DNA of 11,228 nt from Natrialbaceae archaeon (GTDB lineage: Archaea > Halobacteriota > Halobacteria > Halobacteriales > Natrialbaceae): the NCBI GenBank assembly GCA_003552885.1, contig PUPA01000242.1:1-11228 (forward strand), written 5' to 3'. The notes below the pieces were generated by a model that saw only the letters and a program-made list of their open reading frames with translations, was not told where the DNA came from and ran no database searches. Shown in pieces: positions 7,243 through 11,228 of this stretch. The translations under genes were made by a program, and so were the position numbers. Each line of letters starts with the position of its first letter. The stretch's first letter is position 1.

Positions 7243-7264
7243 TCCCCCGTTCGTTGGGCGACCC

Positions 7265-7306
7265 ATGTCGCCGACGAACGTCGCGGAAGGCGGTGAGCGA
7301 TCGTGA
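7265..7306 (+). CDS. 13-codon upstream ORF overlapping the kinase start
   Basis: ATG at 7265 opens a 13-residue frame, MSPTNVAEGGERS, ending with TGA at 7304-7306. That stop shares the four bases GTGA with the GTG start of the kinase at 7303. The ATG is at leaderless distance from a TATA-like box, and the end of the ORF contains the Shine-Dalgarno-like site of the kinase. A leader peptide that couples translation to the kinase is a plausible reading. It is too short for any coding-statistic support and could be chance. Confidence 0.4.
   Translation: MSPTNVAEGGERS
7289..7296 (+). promoter_or_regulatory. Ribosome binding site deciding the kinase start
   Basis: GGCGGTGA matches the archaeal consensus GGAGGTGA in 7 of 8 positions and ends 6 nt before GTG 7303. 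An in-frame TGA at 7294-7296 lies inside it and blocks any further upstream kinase start. Confidence 0.65.
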
Positions 7307-8256
7307 GCGATCTCGTCGCCTTCGGGGAGACGACCCTGCGGCTGGCCCCTCCCGGCTACGAGCGTATCGAGACGGCAAGCGAGTTCGAGGTCCGTGCAGC
7401 GGGCGCCGAGAGCAACGTCGCGGTGGCGGCCGATCGGCTGGGAGCGACGGCGACGTGGCTCTCGAAGCTCCCCGACTCGCCCCTTGGCAGACGCGTGGTC
7501 GGCGAGCTCGAGCGCCACGGCGTCGAGACCGAAGTCGTCTGGGCCGACGAGGGCCGCCAGGGGCTGTCCTTCTTCGAGCACGGAGCCAGACCGCGCGGAT
7601 CGAGCGTCGTCAACGACCGCGAGGACGCGGCGATCACCACCGCCGAGCCACGGGAGTTCGACGTCGACCTGATCCGGAACGCGCGCGTCTTTTTTACCTC
7701 CGGCATCACGCCCGCGCTCTCCCCGACGCTGCGCGAGACGGCGGGGATGATGCTCAAAGCGGCGAGAAACGGCGGGACGACGACGGCCCTCGACGTCAGC
7801 TACCGATCGAAGCTCTGGAGCGCCGAAGAGGCAAAGGAGACGCTCCTCCGGCTGTTCCCGGGGGTCGACGTGCTCTTCATCGCAGCACGGGACGCCCGGA
7901 CGGTGCTCGGCTTCGAGGGCGACCCCCGCCAGCTCGCCCACAAACTCGGTTCCGCCTACGAGTTCACCACCGTCGTCGTCACCCGAAGCGAGCGGGGCGC
8001 GCTCGCCTGGCACGACAACGTCCTCCACGATCACGACGTCTACGAGACGGAGTCGGTGGATCCGGTCGGCTCGGGGGACGCGTTCACCGGCGCCTTCCTC
8101 GCCCGTCGGCTCGCCGGCGCGGACGTCCCCGAGGCCCTCGAGTACGCCTCGGCGGCGGCCGCGCTGGTCCGTACGCTCCCCGGCAACCTCGCGGTCCTCA
8201 CGGCCGAGGAGGTCGAGACCGTCGTCGCGGGCGACCACGAACTGATCAGCCGGTAA
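7303..8256 (+). CDS. kdgK: PfkB-family sugar kinase, probably 2-keto-3-deoxygluconate kinase
   Basis: This 317-residue ribokinase-fold enzyme phosphorylates a sugar or sugar acid with ATP. The start is GTG: an in-frame TGA two codons upstream rules out earlier starts, and a good ribosome binding site precedes it. The N-terminal strand is LVAFGETTLRLAPPGYERIE. The substrate-side motif AAGAESNVAVAADRLGA (32-48) follows, then VVNDREDAAITT (102-113). DVSYRSKLWS (164-173) matches the D-x-N-x-R-x-x-LW region of KDG kinases, with Ser for Asn. The C-terminal PfkB signature DPVGSGDAFTGAF (253-265) carries the catalytic base Asp259. The KDG assignment rests on this resemblance and on haloarchaea using the semi-phosphorylative Entner-Doudoroff pathway. 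Another sugar acid or ribokinase-like substrate is possible. It follows rtcA by 68 bp. Confidence 0.85.
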   Translation: MSDLVAFGETTLRLAPPGYERIETASEFEVRAAGAESNVAVAADRLGATATWLSKLPDSPLGRRVVGELERHGVETEVVWADEGRQGLSFFEHGARPRGSSVVNDREDAAITTAEPREFDVDLIRNARVFFTSGITPALSPTLRETAGMMLKAARNGGTTTALDVSYRSKLWSAEEAKETLLRLFPGVDVLFIAARDARTVLGFEGDPRQLAHKLGSAYEFTTVVVTRSERGALAWHDNVLHDHDVYETESVDPVGSGDAFTGAFLARRLAGADVPEALEYASAAAALVRTLPGNLAVLTAEEVETVVAGDHELISR

Positions 8257-8433
8257 GGTGCCCCACCCGGGGTGTGCTCCCCGGCGATGGATCCCGGTCT
8301 CACACCCCGATGGGACGGTGTGGTTCGGGTCGGGATCTACGGGCCGACCGGCGTCGCCGACGGACCCCTCCCCCGGCGTCGAGCAGGAAGGAGACGGCGG
8401 CTCGGTCGTCCGGTTCGGAGAACCGACAGGGGG

Positions 8434-8440
8434 CTTTTTC
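8434..8440 (+). promoter_or_regulatory. TATA-like T-rich element of the HExxH gene
   Basis: CTTTTTC lies 25-31 nt before the ATG at 8465 in an otherwise GC-rich 208-bp gap (8257-8464) in which I see no other feature. The spacing supports the internal ATG as the true, leaderless start. Confidence 0.45.
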
Positions 8441-8464
8441 TCGGGAGCGTACCAACCGCCGTCG

Positions 8465-9400
8465 ATGGCCGATTCCCACCGCTCCCGACGCGGGTTCCTG
8501 GCCGCCCTCGGCGGAGCAGCGGCTCTCCCGACGAGCGGGGCGGCTACGACGTCCTCCGGCACGGCCACGTCCTCGTCAGCCGGTACGGGCTCTCTGCCCG
8601 TCGGCACGGCCCGTTCGAAGTCGGCCGCCGAACGGACCGCGACCCTCCACGTCCGGGTCTATCCCGGACCGACACCCGAGGGCGTGCGGACGATCCGTGG
8701 CTGGTCTCGGGTTCACCTCGAGGCGGCCAACGCCGTGTTCGGGGCCCTGCGGACCCTCGCCAGCTACACCCGGAGCGCCACCGACCTCGATCGGGTGTAC
8801 CCGCGACTGGAGCCGATGGCCCCGGTCGACCTCCCACTCGGCCGGCCGCCCTTCGGGGAGGTCGCCGAACGCTTTCGCGAGGCGGTCCGCGAACGCGGGG
8901 CGGACACCGGCGACTGCTGTCACCTGCTCCTCTGGTGGGAGCCGCTGAACCACGACGTCGGCTACGGCGGCACCCGCCTCGAGACCAGCCGGGTCGCCCG
9001 CCGGTCCGCCGAGGGCGGACACACGGTCGCGAACGTCGGCGCGACCGAACGCTGGGACTCGCGGGCGGTGACCCGCAACATCGCGATTCACGAGGTGTTA
9101 CACACGTTCGTCTCCCCGGACGTCGTCGAGGAGGTGATCGACAGCCGGTGTGACCACGACCTCGGCAGCGCCGTCCGCTCTGGCAAACGGCTCACGGTCT
9201 CCCCGCTCGCGACCGCCTACGCCGGCCCCGACCGGCTTGGTGGTGGGACGCAGTTCCACGGCACCGGCTGTTACGACCACGACTCCTTTCACCGCCACGA
9301 CGGCTACGAGGGCGTCGAGGAGTACGTCTACACGAGCCGGCTGAGCGAGGCCGTCCTCGAGGCCGTCTCGATCTACGTCGACCGCCACCTGGCCGACTGA
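8465..9400 (+). CDS. Tat-exported putative zinc metalloprotease (HExxH)
   Basis: This 311-residue secreted protein starts with a twin-arginine signal, SHRSRRGFLAALGGAAALP (4-22), with no lipobox Cys. A Ser/Thr/Ala/Gly-rich linker follows (23-58). The mature domain begins at ATLHVRVYPG. The zinc-protease motif HEVLH lies at 209-213 in TRNIAIHEVLHTFV, with Glu210 as candidate catalytic base. The third zinc ligand is not obvious: there is no metzincin HExxHxxGxxH extension, and H231 or an acidic residue downstream are candidates. Four cysteines (151, 152, 229, 269) and a His/Asp-rich loop DHDSFHRHDG (271-280) could add disulfides or metal sites. I do not recognise the family. The frame is open back to 8258, but that 69-codon extension would bury the Tat signal, so I chose ATG 8465. 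Activity is inferred from the motif alone. Confidence 0.8.
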   Translation: MADSHRSRRGFLAALGGAAALPTSGAATTSSGTATSSSAGTGSLPVGTARSKSAAERTATLHVRVYPGPTPEGVRTIRGWSRVHLEAANAVFGALRTLASYTRSATDLDRVYPRLEPMAPVDLPLGRPPFGEVAERFREAVRERGADTGDCCHLLLWWEPLNHDVGYGGTRLETSRVARRSAEGGHTVANVGATERWDSRAVTRNIAIHEVLHTFVSPDVVEEVIDSRCDHDLGSAVRSGKRLTVSPLATAYAGPDRLGGGTQFHGTGCYDHDSFHRHDGYEGVEEYVYTSRLSEAVLEAVSIYVDRHLAD

Positions 9401-9479
9401 TACTGCTGGCTGTAACTGTACCGAGATTCTCGCCATCCCGATGCGGCGAGAATCTCGAAAGACGTACAGCCGAGAGTAT
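9400..9479. repeat. 80-bp symmetric interrupted palindrome
   Basis: This element starts at the last base of the protease stop codon and can pair with itself in three nested perfect stems. They are 5 bp (9400-9404 with 9475-9479), 7 bp (GGCTGTA 9408-9414 with 9465-9471) and 13 bp (CGAGATTCTCGCC 9422-9434 with 9445-9457). Symmetric internal loops of 3x3 and 7x7 nt separate them, and the apical loop has 10 nt (9435-9444). It would fold on either strand. It could be a 3' processing or termination structure, or a copy of a mobile palindromic (MITE-like) element. Confidence 0.8.
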
Positions 9480-9891
9480 GAGTGTCGGACCGAACGCGAG
9501 GGGGACGCCACGCCCGTGGCGAACCGATTCCCGTCGAGCGAGAAAGTATCCAGTAGGGTGAGGATACGGCGGTCCCGACGTCCGGTGGATCGCCCGACCC
9601 CGGCTCCCGGCCGTCGGTCGGCACCTGCGGGACCGACCCTCGCCGTCGCCGGGAGCCCGGGCTGGCCCTCGCTCCCGGGGCACGGACCCCGTTCGGGGTC
9701 TCACAGCCGGGCGAACTCACGCAGGCCGACGGCCGCCACGGTCGCCGGGAGGGTCACCGTTACCGTCGGGAACGGCCGTCGGTGACCTGGTCGTTCCAAT
9801 CACCGTTTTCCACGCGGCGGCAGGCGTCGGCGAGAACGTTTCGGGCGGGGAGAGAGTCCCAACGTGGCCGATATCGTGCAACGGTTGACGG
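9480..9891 (+). other. Non-coding gap with several hairpins
   Basis: No convincing gene lies here: the frames that stay open give Arg/Pro/Ser-rich products typical of random high-GC DNA. Five local inverted repeats are visible: 9506-9521 (6 bp, 4-nt loop), 9613-9637 (7 bp), 9649-9678 (8 bp), 9685-9700 (6 bp, 4-nt loop) and 9726-9782 (10 bp CCGACGGCCG, 37-nt loop). Some pairing is expected by chance at this GC content. Confidence 0.5.
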
Positions 9892-9900
9892 CCTTTTTTC
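9892..9900 (+). promoter_or_regulatory. T-rich TATA-like element before the small ORF and glycosyltransferase
   Basis: CCTTTTTTC lies 25-33 nt before ATG 9925 and 167 nt or more before the glycosyltransferase ATG, so if used it gives a leaderless start at the small ORF. It could alternatively act as a U-rich terminator for transcription arriving from upstream. Confidence 0.4.
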
Positions 9901-9924
9901 GGTCTACTGCCCACCGACATCCCG

Positions 9925-10074
9925 ATGACAGCCGGTGATCCCCCCGCGTTCGCGTTCCCGTCCGACGTCCTGATCGCGGCGGGAAGTGCAACGTCCGCGA
10001 CGGATCGGCGTTCCTCGCGGAGGGGCCGGAAGGGAGGTGTCGCCGTCGAGGGGGAGACGTCCGATCATGCGTGA
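9925..10074 (+). CDS. Possible 49-residue small protein or leader ORF upstream of the glycosyltransferase
   Basis: ATG at 9925 opens 49 codons, with a TATA-like element at the leaderless spacing. The product starts MTAGDPPAFAFPSDVLIAAG and has a basic middle (DRRSSRRGRKGG). The TGA at 10072-10074 lies inside the glycosyltransferase start region, giving an 8-base overlap (ATGCGTGA). There is no signal peptide, membrane segment or known motif. The arrangement mirrors the short ORF before the kinase. It may be a real small protein, a leader for coupled translation, or chance. Confidence 0.35.
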   Translation: MTAGDPPAFAFPSDVLIAAGSATSATDRRSSRRGRKGGVAVEGETSDHA

Positions 10075-11228
10075 CAGGGGGGCCGACTGGCCGGGGCCGC
10101 CCAGGACCGACGCTCCCGCGGTCGGTCTCGTCGTCGGCGAGGGGATGGCCGAGGAGGCCGCGCGTGCGGTCTTGCGCGCGCGGCGAAACGGACACCCCGT
10201 GCTCGTGACCTACCGAACTCCGAGGGCGGACGACGCGGTCGCGTCCGCGAGTCGACTGGGCGCGCGGGTCGTCCCACCGGGTGGTGGGGCGAGTTCCCGG
10301 TCGCCCTCGCAGGTGCTGGCCGACGCGTCCCAGCGGTTCGGGTACTCCGGGCTGATCGTCCACCGTGAGCTCGAAGAACACATCGATTACGACGGGAGCG
10401 TCCGAGAGCTGGAACGCGACACCGCGTACGTGGTCGAAGCGCGGGTCGAACGCGTCGACGACGTCGTCGTGGCGATCCCCGCACACGACGAGGGAGAGGC
10501 TATCGAGAGTGTCGTCTCACGTGCGCGGGCACACGCGGACGCCGTGATCGTCGTCGACGACGGGAGCTCGGACGACACGGCCGAGCGGGCGCGTGAGGCC
10601 GGCGCGACGGTGTACGAACACGACGGCAATCGCGGCTACGGGAGCGCACTCAAAACGGCCTTCCGTCTGGCCGACCGCCGGAGCGCCGATCACCTCGTCA
10701 TCCTCGACGGCGACGGACAGCACGACCCGGAGGACGTTCCGAAGCTGCTCGACCGCCAGCGGGACACCGGCGCGGAGCTCGTCATCGGGAGTCGGTTCTC
10801 CCCGGGATCAGAAACCGAGGTTCCGCTGTACCGGTCGGTCGGTCTCTGGGTCGTGAACACGCTCGTGAACGTCGGAACGCGCCGGTCGGGCTCGACGGTC
10901 CGGGACACCCAGAGCGGGTTCAGAGCGTACGACTCGCGGGCGATTCGCTCGCTGGCGAGGGAATCGGGCATCGGCGATCACATGGACGCGAGCATCGACG
11001 TGATCTACCACGCGGTCCGTTGCGGCTACCGGATAGAGGAAGTCGGCATCACCGTCGACTACGACGTTGCGGGAGCGAGCAACCACAACCCGATCAGCCA
11101 CGGATCCGTCCTGGTCGCAAACGCCGTCAGGACGGCGAGCGGCGAGCGACCCGAACTCCTCGTCGTGCCGGGGTTTCTCGTCGCGTTGGCCGGCCTGCTG
11201 GCGGCGACGTTCCTCTCTTTCGGGTACG
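10067..11228 (+). CDS. Glycosyltransferase family 2 with N-terminal extra domain, cut by window edge
   Basis: The 387 visible residues contain a GT-A domain of the polyprenyl-phosphate sugar synthase (DPM/DPG) type, which moves a nucleotide sugar onto a lipid carrier or glycan at the cytoplasmic membrane face. Motifs are VAIPAHDEGEAIESVV (135-150), VVDDGSSDDTAERA (162-175), NRGYGSALKTAF (188-199), the metal-binding LDGDGQHDPEDV (213-224), IGSRF (240-244) and RDTQSGFRAYDS (279-290). A hydrophobic helix starts near 364 and the frame runs off the window, so more membrane segments may follow. Residues 18-124 precede the GT-A domain and look like a degenerate copy of it. ATG 10067 follows GGGGGAGA by 9 nt. 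GTG codons at 10037 and 9986 are in-frame alternatives, and the nearest upstream stop is at 9971. The acceptor is unknown; surface glycosylation (Agl-like) is a guess. Confidence 0.9.
   Translation, partial: MRDRGADWPGPPRTDAPAVGLVVGEGMAEEAARAVLRARRNGHPVLVTYRTPRADDAVASASRLGARVVPPGGGASSRSPSQVLADASQRFGYSGLIVHRELEEHIDYDGSVRELERDTAYVVEARVERVDDVVVAIPAHDEGEAIESVVSRARAHADAVIVVDDGSSDDTAERAREAGATVYEHDGNRGYGSALKTAFRLADRRSADHLVILDGDGQHDPEDVPKLLDRQRDTGAELVIGSRFSPGSETEVPLYRSVGLWVVNTLVNVGTRRSGSTVRDTQSGFRAYDSRAIRSLARESGIGDHMDASIDVIYHAVRCGYRIEEVGITVDYDVAGASNHNPISHGSVLVANAVRTASGERPELLVVPGFLVALAGLLAATFLSFGY

Noticed and set aside
8258..8464. Longer protease start at 8258
   Set aside because: It would put 69 residues before a canonical Tat signal peptide, and the internal ATG has a promoter at leaderless spacing.
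6661..8607. 648-codon minus-strand frame opposite rtcA, the kinase and the protease gene
   Set aside because: It is antisense to three recognised genes and has no domain character; long antisense frames are common in this codon usage.
9685..9700. GACCCC-GTTC-GGGGTC hairpin resembling a tRNA T-arm
   Set aside because: No anticodon arm, acceptor stem or D-arm can be built around it.
9441..9785. 114-codon plus-strand ORF, considered as a transposase remnant
   Set aside because: It begins inside the palindrome, its product is Arg/Pro/Ser-rich, and I see no TnpA/TnpB motif. An IS200/IS605 remnant is only a speculation.
10033..10039. GGAGGTG, a perfect Shine-Dalgarno sequence
   Set aside because: No start codon lies 5-12 nt after it in any useful frame; ATG 10067 is 27 nt away, so it is probably coincidental.
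9800..10486. 228-codon minus-strand frame opposite the glycosyltransferase start
   Set aside because: It is an Arg/Asp/Pro-rich shadow of the glycosyltransferase and upstream region with no motif.

Overview
The window looks like chromosome of a halophilic archaeon (class Halobacteria). GC content is high, the proteins are acidic (D/E-rich), and exported proteins carry twin-arginine signals. One is a Tat lipoprotein. Many start codons lie 25-33 nt after a T/A-rich box, which is the spacing of leaderless haloarchaeal mRNAs. I cannot name a genus.

Layout. Positions 1-5522 are all on the minus strand. Reading with transcription, the order is a small-conductance mechanosensitive channel (mscS family, 5522-4284), a UspA protein (4046-3606), an MFS transporter (3479-2274), a TAXI-type TRAP solute-binding lipoprotein (2184-1138) and the N-terminal half of its fused TRAP permease (1077 to the window edge). 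The last two form an obvious operon. A membrane-anchored hypothetical protein (6076-5657) is also on the minus strand, divergent from the plus-strand half. That half holds an RNA 3'-phosphate cyclase (rtcA, 6191-7234), a PfkB-type probable 2-keto-3-deoxygluconate kinase (7303-8256), a Tat-exported HExxH putative metalloprotease (8465-9400), a ~520 bp gene-poor gap, and a glycosyltransferase family 2 gene running off the right edge (10067-11228).

Most of the genes are ordinary haloarchaeal transport, stress, RNA-repair and sugar-metabolism genes. I see no CRISPR array, phage module or intact insertion sequence. The less ordinary signals are these: (a) an 80-bp fully symmetric interrupted palindrome directly after the protease stop codon; (b) two short upstream ORFs placed like leaderless starts, whose stop codons overlap the start of the next gene (kinase and glycosyltransferase); (c) a ~30-bp tandem repeat that encodes the acidic/basic tail of the MscS channel and continues past its stop, with CGA-to-TGA changes creating the stops; (d) a glycosyltransferase whose N-terminal ~120 residues look like a degenerate second copy of its own GT-A fold. 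All are read by eye and none has been tested by search or folding.
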